A DNA stretch of 64,000 nt from Sweltsa coloradensis. Its lineage: Eukaryota; Arthropoda; Insecta; Plecoptera; Chloroperlidae. The number at the start of each line of letters is the position of its first letter. Positions within the stretch are counted from its first letter, which is position 1. Of this stretch, positions 34,256 to 45,510 are shown in pieces. Made by a program: the position numbers and the translations under genes. Under the pieces are notes generated by a model. That model was not told the origin of the DNA, ran no database searches, and was given only the letters and a program-made list of their open reading frames with translations. The stretch spans positions 960,001 through 1,024,000 of the forward strand of contig JAMZAV010000074.1 in assembly GCA_024449915.1 (NCBI GenBank). The letters run 5' to 3'.

Positions 34256-36820
34256 AGCTTAGGGCAGCGCTGGTGCGTGCGCGCACGTTTGAGCCAGGGG
34301 ACTTTAAAATAACACTATTTATTTTGTTTTAAATTTAGAAAATAATTAGGCTAATACCAATTTACTGATATCTACACTAAATAAATGAAGTCCTAACTAC
34401 ATTACACCTAAATATAGAACAAAGTTGAAAGTGATGTTAAAAGTTACACTGAGAATGATTAATAGTAAAAAATAATGAAACGGGGATATAATACAATCAC
34501 AAAATGGTAACAAATATATAGTAAATGCAATTAACTGGTCGTGCAAAATTATATATTTTTGTAAACATTTATGTAGACGGTAAAGACGAGCAGAAGATGA
34601 AGTGGCAAATTGCATTCAATTGCAGTCCAATCTTGGAATATTTTTTGTTGAAATTAAAATGCAAGAATTTCAAAATAATATTTGTAAATCGTAAAAGGAA
34701 GTTATCCGGAAAGTGAACGATCCACGGGTAAACGAAATTCAAAGTTATGGTTCTAGTTTATTGGGCTAATAGAATGTATTGTACATAAATATATCGGTGC
34801 CAGATACAATGGTCTGTATTAACCTTTTGGTAATCATACTTAAACTTAAAACTAAGAAAGATAGAAAGAAATAAAGGTACTTAAGTCCATAACCTATTGT
34901 CACCGATACTTCTAAAGTTAATTTATGTTTTAAACTTCGTGCTACAGAAAATCGACATTATAAAGTGGGCAAACACACTAAAGCAATCACATAACTAAAA
35001 TTTGGCAAGATAACTTGGATTTCACTGTCCTTATACGCATCATTAATAATTAAATAATACATCATAAAGCACTATAACAGTTTGAGTACCTATAAATAGT
35101 TAATAAACAGTTTGTAAATGTTCTTCTTATATTAATTAAGCAAAACAATTCTAACGTAAGGTAAATGGTAATTGTAAGTAATAAGGTACTCTTTAAGAAC
35201 TGTTCTCCAGGTATTTGATCAAATTTAATGAAACAGAAAATGTTTGACTTGCTATTCTCATGACGTTGTTTGAACATTTTTCATCTGTTGATTGTTGGAT
35301 TAATAAACGTGCTTCAACTATAGTTTTCATCAAGTACTTTTTATTTTAATGTGTATATGCAGAACTCTACCAGGCCTGAAGCTAGAGTTCATTTTCATCA
35401 CTATTTATAGTTAGTTCTCATGAAGTGTTTTTCATCGTTATCACCATTCCACATCTTTCAGTATCGCCACTGTATTTTCTTATTAGGGCTGCCTTGAAAC
35501 TGGGGTGCTTTTAATATAGATCATATGGGTTTGATACGTACCGTCTGCATCCAACATGGTTTTGTTTTGTGTCAGGTAGTTTTTCCATTTTTTTTTGTTA
35601 TTTTTTACATTAATTTTGGAGTATCTCTACATTTAAGTTTAATTTGAAGTAGAAAGTTAAGGGAAGTGTTTCCCGATATTTCTTGTGTAATTTGTTTTTG
35701 TATAAAGTCTACAACTTTAAAATAAAGTATTTGTTTGTTTGATTGGGGAAAAAGATAGAATTTTTCAATTCATGCAGATTAGAATGGCTTTAGTAAGAAC
35801 ATAGCATTCATATTTGAAGAGGAATATGTTAAGCTTTTCCACTCCTAGACTTTCTAATCTCTAAGTCAAAGATAACACCGGTAATAGTTTGTTCACGTGT
35901 GTGTACTAACAGTAAACCCACACAATACTGTTCCGTATGTGTGAGATAATTACAAGCATCCGGTCCACTTAATGCTTGTATGTCCGAGCAATATCTAACT
36001 ATTCATCATCAGTTTGATTGAACTTTTCTACCCAAGTCATGTGGTTTAAAAAGTGATTTAACCAACAATGACCGAAGATTTGACAGACATAGCAAAGTTC
36101 TAGTTCCGCTAAATATGTTAAGAACGGTCGATCTTGACAACTTGTTAGAGAGATTCAGACGTTTACTTTTTACATTTGGGGTCTGATTAGTTTTTCAATC
36201 TCTCGGGACTCTCAAAAGATCTTTACCAAAACCAAGGCTTTGAATGTCTCGCATTCGTCAGAAGATGCCAGGTACTAAGCAATGCCAGCGTTGAGCTGCC
36301 TTTATCAGGGAAACCAAGAGACCTCGCGAAGTCGGGATGAAAGAACACTATGTTGCACAGCTAACTCTTCAAAGCTGTTTTTTGCGGGACACGTGTTTAA
36401 ACATCATCATTTTGATAATTGAAATTACTCCCTAAGCATTTTAAAAGAGGGTGCTTGAACGTCGGTATAGTTGATGATGTTATGATAGTAACCGTAACCC
36501 TGCACTAATTTAATGTTATTTGACAAGTTTATGGTCCAAACCTAGCATCGAAGCAGTAACTCATGATTTTCGCATTGATTTGGTAACATATTTCAATTTT
36601 GAACTAGGCCTGTGCAGCAGTGATTGTTACTTCACGTGAAGGCCTATCACCTGCTGTTACGGACGGTACGTCTTATATTAGTATATTACTATTATGATGG
36701 TAATTATGTTTTCATTATTATCTCTAAGATAATGAAAGCACTAGAAAAATGCATTTTTTACTTCCTTTTCTGTCTTAAAAAAAAAAAACAGTAAAGAGCC
36801 CTAAGATTCACATTATTAAA
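34256..36820. other. Unrecognised AT-rich DNA
   Basis: No repeat shared with the window, tRNA-like box or exon was recognised. The short frames at 34397-35277 are I/L/F/K/N-rich chance frames. Confidence 0.4.
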
Positions 36821-36826
36821 ACAAAT

Positions 36827-36832
36827 TTTATT
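36827..36832 (-). terminator. Poly(A) signal for the minus-strand exon
   Basis: AATAAA on the minus strand (TTTATT on +), about 70 bases beyond the stop codon of the exon candidate at 36901-37052. Confidence 0.4.
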
Positions 36833-36900
36833 TAGAATACAAATTAATTGCATAGCTTCAAAGAACATGACCATGAAATACGTTCGTACACTAAAGGAAT

Positions 36901-37052
36901 TCAAGCGGCCTCCAAGATAACTAACTCCAAGCGTATGACAAGGTCTCCCGTCTGGCAGAGCTTCTCCGCTGCCATCCTTTCATCTTCCAAGATGCAGATA
37001 GACATGTTTACGTACTCGTAATCACATCCATACAGATCTTGACATAAACCAT
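36901..37052 (-). CDS. Probable terminal coding exon, family unidentified
   Basis: On the minus strand an AG at 37053-37054, preceded by a T-rich tract, is followed by about 49 open codons ending in TGA (36901-36903). The peptide is balanced and protein-like: DLYGCDYEYVNMSICILEDE, then RMAAEKLCQTGDLVIRL and LELVILEAA at the C-terminus. Its composition differs clearly from chance frames nearby, and an AATAAA lies at a suitable distance downstream. I do not recognise the family. Acceptor position and phase are inferred, and upstream exons would lie to the right, beyond 37054. Confidence 0.4.
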
Positions 37053-37054
37053 CT

Positions 37055-38510
37055 TAACTTCAGACATAAAAATAAAGGTGGTCATGCAATAGGTATTGAT
37101 TGTATGAGCTCCATAATTTTCTATTTTTATTTGGTATCTGTATTAATATGAACCGTATACCCACTTTATATACCGCCATTATACGTGTGGAGATTTCTCT
37201 GTAGCCGATTGGAAAGTAAATGGAATTTAAAGGAAGAAAACACATCTCACACAATTTTCACGCACAACCTTTTTTAATTTGCAAATGGTGCTCACTGCTC
37301 ACATGTTTAAACAAAACACACGGTGATTGAACTATTTATATAAATCGAACACGATGTAAATCAAAAGTTTAGGATCACATCTGATGGAGTTTAACTTTCA
37401 TTTGGTCCCACACAAAACAAATAGCTGGCCATGGGCGTGAAATCTCTTCGCAATTACCATCAGCGAGGAGAATAATAGACATGGAATAATTGCATCAACA
37501 CCACACCACACCCAACCAACATTGTATTGGCAGGACGGGTAAACAACAAGTAAGAAGATCGACTTATAGAGGAGCCGAATATTCTTCGTCGATAGTTAAG
37601 ATAACAATCCTCTTTTGTCAACGTCCCTGGCGTCTTCTTGCGCCTTCGATCACGTTATTGTGTTTAGTGCTCAGCGAGAAATCCACCAACGAAGAAAGAA
37701 TATCTTTGTGAAGGGAAATCCTCTGGTTACTGTTTGCGAGCTTTGTATTGGGAGGGCTACTTTGTTACGATGTGCTAATCAAATCTTTTTGATAAAAACC
37801 AAGGTCTGGGGATCTCCTGGCGGAGTTTTGGCGTGCCTCAAAGTAGTTCAACGAAAGTGGATAAAATAGAGTCGACCGCAGGTCCTTGTACGGCTACAAT
37901 TTGTTTGCTTCGTTGCTGCTGTAAGTTTATTTCTCGCAATGCAGAAGTTACATGGTTCGAATCCTGGTTCTAGTTAAGACTTTGGAACTGCTTATTTCAA
38001 CTTTATCGATCAATGTAAAAAGTGGTATAAGTAAATCGTGACTTTCGACGAGGCACGATGATAAAAGCTGAATGATGTATTTCTGTAAGAGTAAATCCCA
38101 TATCTCTTATTTTGACCGAAAAAAACTTGGGAAGCGTAATTGCCGATGACAGTGACCAGCGACTGGCGACTTCCCGAATTTAGGGTATCGCTATACTCAC
38201 AATCGGTAAAATTTACTTACTGTCGTGGTTCGTAAACACGTTTTTTAAAATGTATCAATTTGCTAGTGACATCTATCATTTCACATTGTTACATGCAACG
38301 TATTTATGATGTATACTGTTTTGTTGGTTTAAATTTATAATTTATGTATCAGCATTGTATTCGTTAATTCTTTTATTTGTACCTCTATTTGAAATCAAAA
38401 AAATGTTTTTAATTCAATCTGAAAAATGTTCGTACCGTTTTATAACCAGTTTACAACAAACATCCAATTTAATACCTCTACTTACAAATAGCAATAGAGA
38501 TGACATTAAC
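37055..38510. other. Unrecognised DNA with a tRNA-like remnant
   Basis: Near 37945-37985 the sequence ACATGGTTCGAATCCTGG contains a B-box core, but no A-box or stems can be drawn, so it is a SINE trace at most. Frames at 37490-37869 overlap each other and lack domains. Nothing else recognised. Confidence 0.35.
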
Positions 38511-38969
38511 GGGTCGGGGCCACATCACCGAATATCCACTGCACACAATACCCACAACACCGAATTCACAGTTGAAAAATGTTAAAGTATTTCTGAATGG
38601 GTCGTAAGACCGAATAATTTTATTTTAGAGTCCAAACACAGAATAGGTCACATCACCGAATACCCACAACACACAATCGCCACAAGACCGAAAATCGGTA
38701 AAATCTAAAGTAAGTTGTGAAGAACGACCCGTCCTGCTAGTGCCACAACACCGAATTTTTCGGTCTTGTGGCAATTGTGTGCTGTGGATACCTGTGTCAC
38801 AACACCGAATAATTCGGTCCTACGACCCATCCAGTATGTGCCACAACACCGAAACTTTCGGTCTTACGACAGGGCATGCCACACGACCAATAATTCTGAA
38901 ATACTTTAACATTTTTCATCTGTGAATTCGGTGTTGTGGGTATTGTGTGCAGTGGTATTCGGTGATGTG
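38511..38969 (+). repeat. Multi-hairpin foldback repeat, copy 1
   Basis: Built from a recurring motif pair, CACAACACCGAA and TTCGGTCTTACGAC / TTCGGTCTTGTGGC, which forms hairpin after hairpin (for example CACAACACCGAA-TTT-TTCGGTCTTGTG). The outer ends are also inverse: GGCCACATCACCGAATATCC on the left and ATTCGGTGATGTG on the right. A second copy in opposite orientation lies at 48597-49031. The frames inside are repeat-derived. Confidence 0.7.
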
Positions 38970-39320
38970 ATGATCAAAACGATGTTTTTGAAACGTCACT
39001 GTTTCACGCACCCTGCGTATGCAACCCGCTAGACTTAGGAGAGTTGAAGTAGGCATCTGAGAAGGCGCGACACTGTCAGCCTAATGACTATTGGTTGCTC
39101 TAGTACCAAGGTTATCCGCTAGTTGGGCGCTACTGGTCAAATTTACGCGGGATTTGAACTAGGATGGGATGAAAGTGCTCCTCGTAAGCTGACAAATTGT
39201 CAGACGTCTGTGAATGAAGGGCTGGTTCTCTTTTAGACATTCTAAAATAATATCAATTCACGACGGAAATGTACTGAAACAAAGATAAATTATAAATCAC
39301 TATGTTTAATCCCTCTGCAG
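38970..39320. other. Unrecognised spacer with a B-box-like trace
   Basis: CGCGGGATTTGAACTAGG near 39148 is the inverse of a B-box-like sequence. No complete tRNA-like head can be built around it. Confidence 0.3.
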
Positions 39321-39353
39321 GACCCAAGGGTTCCTACGCCACTGTATTGGAAG
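39321..39353 (+). CDS. Candidate 33-nt micro-exon
   Basis: A textbook acceptor (TTTAATCCCTCTGCAG) and donor (GAAG then GTAAGC) flank exactly 33 bases. They translate in phase 0 without a stop as DPRVPTPLYWK. Both boundaries are phase 0, compatible with the phase-0 end of the exon at 2459-2719, but linking them would need an intron of about 36.6 kb and is pure inference. It could also be a chance pair of splice-like signals. Confidence 0.3.
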
Positions 39354-39757
39354 GTAAGCTTGAGCCTTAGGTGTCTCATCTCCAACCGTTGTTACATAAG
39401 TTACGCTTTTAGGTTTATGTATAAACGCCTTTTGCATATTAAAGTTTGGAAACCCATTCATAGATAAGGGTTTACGGAGACTAGACAGTTCTTCTTCAAT
39501 GGTCTCTTCATCTGATATTCGTTTTCAACGACTTTACTTTGGGAACCAAAAACACTTTATCACCCATAAAAAATCCCTTAAATCCCCATCGGGTGGGTGG
39601 TATCAAACATCCCCTAAATGAAAATGTTAATAATTGAATTTAGAAAAATCGTTTTATAATTTAAAACCTAACAACCATGGTATTTAATTAAAACATATTT
39701 ATTGTAATATTTAATAAAAAATGTTTTAATTGATAGCAAATAGTTTAAGGCCATTCT

Positions 39758-40376
39758 AGACGCTAAATTGACTTCATTGAAGAGTTGCTTCTTGTAACTA
39801 ATTATTGAAATAACATGTATTAGGCTATGAAAAAAAACAAAAAACAAAATATTGTCCCTATTTCCGGGGCGTACCGGCTGTTTAATTTGCATATTGCGCC
39901 TAATTGCACTAGGCCTATCAAGTCCAATTTCAAAACGGCTTTTCAGATTATCTTCATTTTTTAAATTAATTTCGTCATCTCTTTGTTCATATAGTGAACA
40001 AGTTTCGTAAGGTTATGCGGAAGGGATTACAACTTACAAGTTATGAATTTTTTTATTTAACCCTTTGAGTTGAGTGTTGGGGCAAATTTTATGGGGCAAA
40101 TAAAAAAATTCATAGCTTGTAATCCCTTCCGCAAAACCTTACGAAACTTGTTCACTATATGAACAAAGAGATGACGAAATTAATAAAAAAAATGAAGATA
40201 ATCTGAAAAGCCGTTTTGAAATTGGACTTGATAGTGCAATAAGGCGCAATATGCAAATTAAACAGCCGGTACGCCCCAAAAATAGGGGCAATATATATTT
40301 TTTTCATAGTCTAATACATTTTAATTTAATAATAAGTTACAAAAAGTAACTTTTTAATGAAGTAAATTTAGCGTCT
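39758..40376. mobile_element. 620-bp foldback (MITE-like) element
   Basis: Arms of about 300 and 280 bases (39758-40058 and 40098-40376) are inverse copies, differing mainly by small indels, around a loop of about 40 bases. The outer tips are AGACGCTAAATTGACTTCAT and ATGAAGTAAATTTAGCGTCT. No convincing target duplication or coding capacity was found; the 74-codon frame lies in the arm. Confidence 0.65.
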
Positions 40377-41564
40377 ATCAATTTAAGTGTTTTTTTGGGG
40401 GGGGGGGGGGAGAGGGGGGAGTAGTTCGGAATCTTATTTCTATTGGTACAATAATGTTTTATTTTCTCTCGTGTTATAAATAGTAAATTTAAAAAGAGCT
40501 TCTAAGTTTAAAAAACCATAAGACAATAATGGCATAAAGATGGTATATAACTGTGTATGTAAACGTACATAAAATTCAGATAAATGACTACAAACTTGTG
40601 GCTTCATTGTAACAAAAAACCTCTTTATGCCAGTGTGGCTTATAAACTTTGCTCTATCTACTTACAATCTACAACATTGTGGGCAAACATAAAACATTAT
40701 TGTGGCAGTAGAGATGAAACGTTTTACGAATATATTTCAAAAATACAAATTTTAACCTTAACCCCAATTACTTATAATTTTTTTAACAATAAAAAACCTA
40801 TACAGGCTAGTATTAGCAGATTTAAGGAAAAAGCCAAAGTCATTGTAAAACGAGTTCAATGTTGAGTACCCGGAAACATTTGCATTTAATATGATAGGCT
40901 AGGGAGGAGAGAGTAGAGACACATGCTGGATCCAGCCTTAGGGAGGGGGAGGAAAGGGAATGTCACATGGATTCTCAACACATGGCTCGCTCATTCGTCT
41001 AATGCAGTGGCGTAAATGAGAACCCGACGCCCCCGGGAGGCAGGTGGGGGTTCGGTGTGTAAGAGGGCCCGGTCCGCAAAACGAACAGATCTTTTTTATT
41101 GTCATACCAATTTCAAATTGTGTCTATTTTTACACACAAGAAAACTTAATACATTATTTTAACAACTAAATCATCAACTTGCATCTCCATTCTCTAGTTA
41201 AAATTTTTACTTGAGTTTTGTTATTACACTGTTAAACATCGAATAACAATTTCAAAATGGTGGTAAATGTTGGGACCCTACTAGCTTTCGAAAGCTTCTT
41301 CAGAGCGAATTGGAAATGGGGTTAAATAAGTCAAAATGCAAATTTCATGTAAAATATATTTTCTTCAGCTGTACCAAAAGCCGTGGCAATCGTAGCAGTA
41401 CAATTATCTGTACATACATTTCTTCGATGAAAAGCAGTATTAACATCAACGACATGTTGGAGGGTTTCGAAGATCACCTGAAAATTTCTCCAAGATCGGA
41501 ATATTCGTTAAGAGTGAACAAACTTAAATAGAAAAATAGTAAGATTTCGATGTTTATAAGATTT
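40377..41564. other. Mixed spacer with a MITE-like fragment
   Basis: A G14 run lies at 40397-40410. A 93-codon frame at 40584-40865 has no recognisable domain. About 40860-41005 (GTTGAGTACCCGGAAACAT ... CATGGCTCGCTCATTCGTC) resembles the interior of the MITE at 50503-50676 and is probably a decayed relative. The rest is unrecognised. Confidence 0.4.
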
Positions 41565-41750
41565 TTTTATCGTACCCAAAAAAGAGACAGGTCTAAGTTC
41601 AGAGATTTCAAAGGTCCTCTGAAAATTTCATCAGGATCGGAGTAGCCATTTTCCGGTAGTGCGCGAACAGACAAAAACTTAAAAAAAAAAACACCCGAGG
41701 TATTTTTCTCATAGTCAAAAGAAAGTCTTCACTACGAAAGCAACGTTGAT
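41565..41750 (-). mobile_element. Helitron-like fragment
   Basis: Contains the family core in inverse orientation (AAGTTCAGAGATTTCAAAGG; TCATCAGGATCGGAGTAGCC; ACACCCGAGG) and a corrupted 5' end (AGTCTTCACTACGAAAGC). The 3' half and terminus are missing. Confidence 0.5.
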
Positions 41751-42585
41751 CCAATCCAATAAAAGACCAAAGGTACCAAAGGGAGGGGGAGTAGTAGTTT
41801 TACACGGAAATCAGTACTTATAATTAAGCCAGTAGTTTACAGCAATTAAATAATTTTATGGTGTATAGTCCGGATGTTAAGAGACTTGACCTTGCATTTT
41901 TTGATACAAGCAAGGCACTTGGCACACGTGTTCTAGGGACAATACCCTACTAATTTTCACTTGGAGCCATCGTGATATCCCGTGCAGGCACCCGTTATTG
42001 CTTGTTTCCTACCCCTGCTGGTTTGAAGGGTTGATTAGCAAAACAATTCGGTGTTAAGTGATAGAAACTTGAAATTTTTACCAAATAGGGGTAACATTAG
42101 GCTTAACATACTGGCCACGGGGAAATTCGGATTTCTTCATAGTTAAGGGATGATTGGGGTTATAATTTTGGGGGTTGAACATTTTGAATTAATTTTTATT
42201 GATAACACCCTTGTTTAAATGTTGGATTTCTACGTTAAAGTACTTCCCAAAATCTTAAAAACAAAATGATGGTGCCAAAAATATGACTAGCGACCCCTAA
42301 TTTGGGTCAATGACCTGTTGACATAATGACCTGAGGAATGACAGTTCGAAAAAGTTAATAGTCATGTGACCACTCTATTTAAAGCTTAGACGAAGTAGAT
42401 TCATATGAAATAAATTTTAACATTCCATGTTGACCTGTGATTTTTATCGTCCTTTTTTTTTGCCCTTAAAAACTTTTCAGATGACTGCACAATGTATACT
42501 TATAGCCATCAAATGCATGGTGATATTTTAAACTTTTTATTTATAAAATGCACTCAGCATGTAAGTAGTATATATCAATATGATA

Positions 42586-42748
42586 TTAGGCTGCATTGCA
42601 AAACGCTTTTTACGTCGCGTTGATGGATGAGCAGTTTTGTACCATTGAAACCCTTTTACTATACTTTTACTTCGTTGTTTTTCAACGTGTTTACATAGAA
42701 TATACCATTTTAAAAGGAGTACCAACTACCAAGTTCCTGGTAATCCTT
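42586..42748 (-). repeat. Helitron-like 3' terminus in the left arm
   Basis: On the minus strand: GCTCATCCATCAACGCGACG, AAAAGCGTTTTGCAATGCAG, CCTAA, then T. This is the family terminus with CTAA instead of CTAG. The mirrored copy is at 45358-45510. Confidence 0.5.
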
Positions 42749-43789
42749 ATGGTAATAAACCAAAAAAAATAATAGAAAATTTGCGTTGTTTATGTTGTCC
42801 ACCCCAATGGTGAATCGTGGCCAATCAGTTGGCTAACTGATCGCTAGTTGCTCATCAATGAAATAAAAATTAACACGGAATTTGTTCAGGCCCACTTTTA
42901 TTGGGGTGAAATGAACGTTCTTTCTTATGATTGGACCCAAATGTGACTAGCAAAAAGGGTTTACTGTAGTATGACTTTAATATAAACAATAACATAAAAA
43001 ATACAAATCAACAAATAACAGATGTTTAAATCGCGCACTTTTTGGGACCATTTTCCGAGAGCGCGCAATTTCTCGCTTTTCTGGTGGCGGCGGCAGTGAG
43101 TACATTTGCTAACTATTTTATGGACCACATAAATTAAACAAATTTCTGCTCTTCAGCACAGCCAGTCGACCTCTTGTTCATAAATCTAAGGCCAAAATGA
43201 CGATTGGCGAAGAGCGATTCTCTTCAGTATGCTATACATAGCTGTACATAGTTGTACATATAGCTACATCGATCTGGTGGTCTGGCTGCATTCTTTTTGC
43301 TCATCAAAATGTACCAAGCTCATCGTCCTTGTCGGTTTTAGGGGCGTTGAGATCTTGTACCAAATTGGGATCTAGTGAAATCACTTTTGAATACCAATCA
43401 AAAAAGTTATGTAGAAAAATACACCACCTATAGATGAAAAAAATACGTGATGGGTTGACCCCCCCCCCCCTCCCAACACCCGGGCCACTCAATTACATTC
43501 CAAGATTACGTAGACAGTGCCCTTTCCCTCCCTTCCTCAAGAACGAACTAGCGTCTGTGCTACGCAAGACATCATCTGGGATAAGTACTACCCAATAAGT
43601 CTTTAAATATGACACGGGACAAAACATTTAGGAGACGCGTAACTTCAACTACAAAATTCTAAAAGGATGGCCAAATTTTCTACCATGCAAAAAAGAATTT
43701 GTTTAGGCGTTACCCTCCAGCATATATCAATATTGGACTGATGTGCTAGTCCTTGCAATCAGCTGTGTTCCGTAAATGACTGGCATTGA
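42749..43789. other. Interior of the inverted-arm element, left part
   Basis: No recognisable domain. It includes a C12 run at 43459-43470 and a short CGCGCAATTTCTCGC GC-rich patch near 43060. The 62-codon minus frame at 43304-43492 spans the C-run and is not a gene. Confidence 0.35.
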
Positions 43790-44575
43790 AGCGCTATAGG
43801 AGCATCTGGGGACTGAAAGGAACCATCAGTATGTCGCCATACACCATGTTGCAGCTTATCAGGAAATAAATAACCGTATTGACTATGTTCAAAAATAGAA
43901 TACCGGAAAACCGATTTGAATTATCTACAGGTTATTTTATTAAATCTTTAGCATTCTATGTTCCACGCGTTTTCGGGATGGAAAAGGTTCCCCTTCGTGA
44001 TAGTAATGGGAAAGTCTGCATCGATGCTTGGAGAGCGTTTCCTGATGCTACAGATGGTTTCATTGCAGCTATTGTTGAAAAAGTGGAGGCTGCCATTGAG
44101 CTTTAAAAATATTTGTAGAAGTTTGAATAAAAAATTTGAGTCATTTTACATATCACATATATCAAGAGCTACAAAAATGTACGCTTGAGATACTCTAGAA
44201 CAAATGTGTGTATGGTTAATTTTCATTTTTTGACCAAGGGACATTATTTTCCCCTGAATGAATGTCGCAAAATATTTTCACCCAGTAAAACAGACGGCTA
44301 GAAACGAGTAGTCCGACAAAAGACGTCTTACCGCACATTCGACCCTCAATCTATCAAGGAGTACACGTCTGGGGTCAAACTCTTTCCACAACAACAGCTG
44401 CCTTGGCCTTCTGAGTGGGGATGGGATATGATATGACGGCAGATAAGTGCAGTGTGGACCATTGAAGAATGTACGGAGTTAAACGATGCAGGTGCAAGAA
44501 AGAATGTGGAGGGTGATGCAAGTGTCTCAAACTTTAATTGAAGTACACAGCTCTGCCCGTGCGTCGCACTTTTTG
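43790..44575 (+). pseudogene. Decayed gene of a cysteine-rich uncharacterised family
   Basis: Frameshifted and stop-containing, but recognisable when the frames are followed in turn. The blocks are HQYVAIHHVAAYQEINNRI (near 43828), FHAFSG (near 43960), WRAFPDATDGFIAAIVEKV (near 44030), NKKFESF (near 44127), IYQGVHVWGQTL (44349-44384), QQQLPWPSEWGWDM (near 44391) and, after 44487, CRCKKECGG then CKCLKL and LKYTAL separated by stops. From memory, this order (a 'HAF-G-D' block, a W-FP-AT block, a YQ-G--WGQ block, a W-W block and a CXC-like cysteine cluster) belongs to a widespread uncharacterised family in invertebrate genomes, often in repeats. I cannot verify that here. It sits between the inverted arms, consistent with being cargo or the element's own gene. 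Confidence 0.5.
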
Positions 44576-45357
44576 AGCTTAAAGGGGCTATTTACCAAAA
44601 AACTATTTTTTTACCGCATAATCTATGGCATATTAGTACACTAAATTGACCGTTTAAAAACTTATATTTGTAACTTGTGATTTGATATCAATTTTTCAAT
44701 TTTTTTATCCCGAAAAAGCGGAAATTGGCGTTTTTAAAAATTTTTTAAATCGGCTTTAACCCCCTCCTTTTTATTCCACATAGATACTAGAGCATCATAA
44801 CAATCTAAAAAGCCACTTTATAACATCTGTCTTGAAAAATGGGCACAAATATACTCTCAAACAGCAAAAATATTTCATTCCCAAAAACACACCTCTTCTT
44901 GGTTATCTGCATATTTTTACTAAACACTTGCCCAAATTACAAAACAAAATATAGAGGATTTACAGAAAAAGTTTTAGAGTACGTCAATAATGGCCAATAT
45001 TTTTTGGATCGAAATCCTCCAAGGTCACGGGGCATTAGATCTCCCCATGTTATTTCTTATGGGGGATTTTTGCGATGGGACCTAGCTCGAAAAAAGTCAT
45101 GTTTTACAATTTTTTGGGAGGTCATGGTGGCCCCCAATACTATTTCTGTTTATTTCTAAATTCATAACTAGCTGCCCTGAATGAAATATATTTTTTAGTT
45201 TTAAAAGGATAAATACCCCCCTTTTAAGTGAAAAAAAATCAAAACCTTAAAAATTTGGTTCACTGCATATGATTAATAAAAATACTATAATCAACAATGG
45301 GTGAATTGTTACCTTCCTCTTAATGAATGTTAATCTAAAACGTTTATCATATAAAGA
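44576..45357. other. Interior of the inverted-arm element, right part
   Basis: AT-rich; a 106-codon frame at 44839-45159 has one hydrophobic stretch (LFLVICIFLLN) but no recognisable domain, and I cannot support it as a gene. Confidence 0.3.
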
Positions 45358-45510
45358 TCAACCAGGAACTTGGTACTCCTTTTAAAATGATAATTCTTGT
45401 AAACACGTTAAAAACGACACAAAGTAAAAGTATAGAAAAAAGAGGGTTTCAATGGTATAAAACTGCTCATCCATCAACGCGACAGTAAAAGCGTTTTCAA
45501 TGCAGCCTAA
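45358..45510 (+). repeat. Helitron-like 3' terminus in the right arm
   Basis: GCTCATCCATCAACGCGACA, AAAAGCGTTTTCAATGCAG, CCTAA (CTAA at 45507-45510), then T. Inverse of 42586-42748, so the terminus existed before the arms were copied, or the arms have been homogenised. Confidence 0.5.

Noticed and set aside
44839..45159. 106-codon frame as a transposase or membrane protein
   Set aside because: One hydrophobic stretch only, no catalytic motif, and composition typical of AT-rich chance frames.
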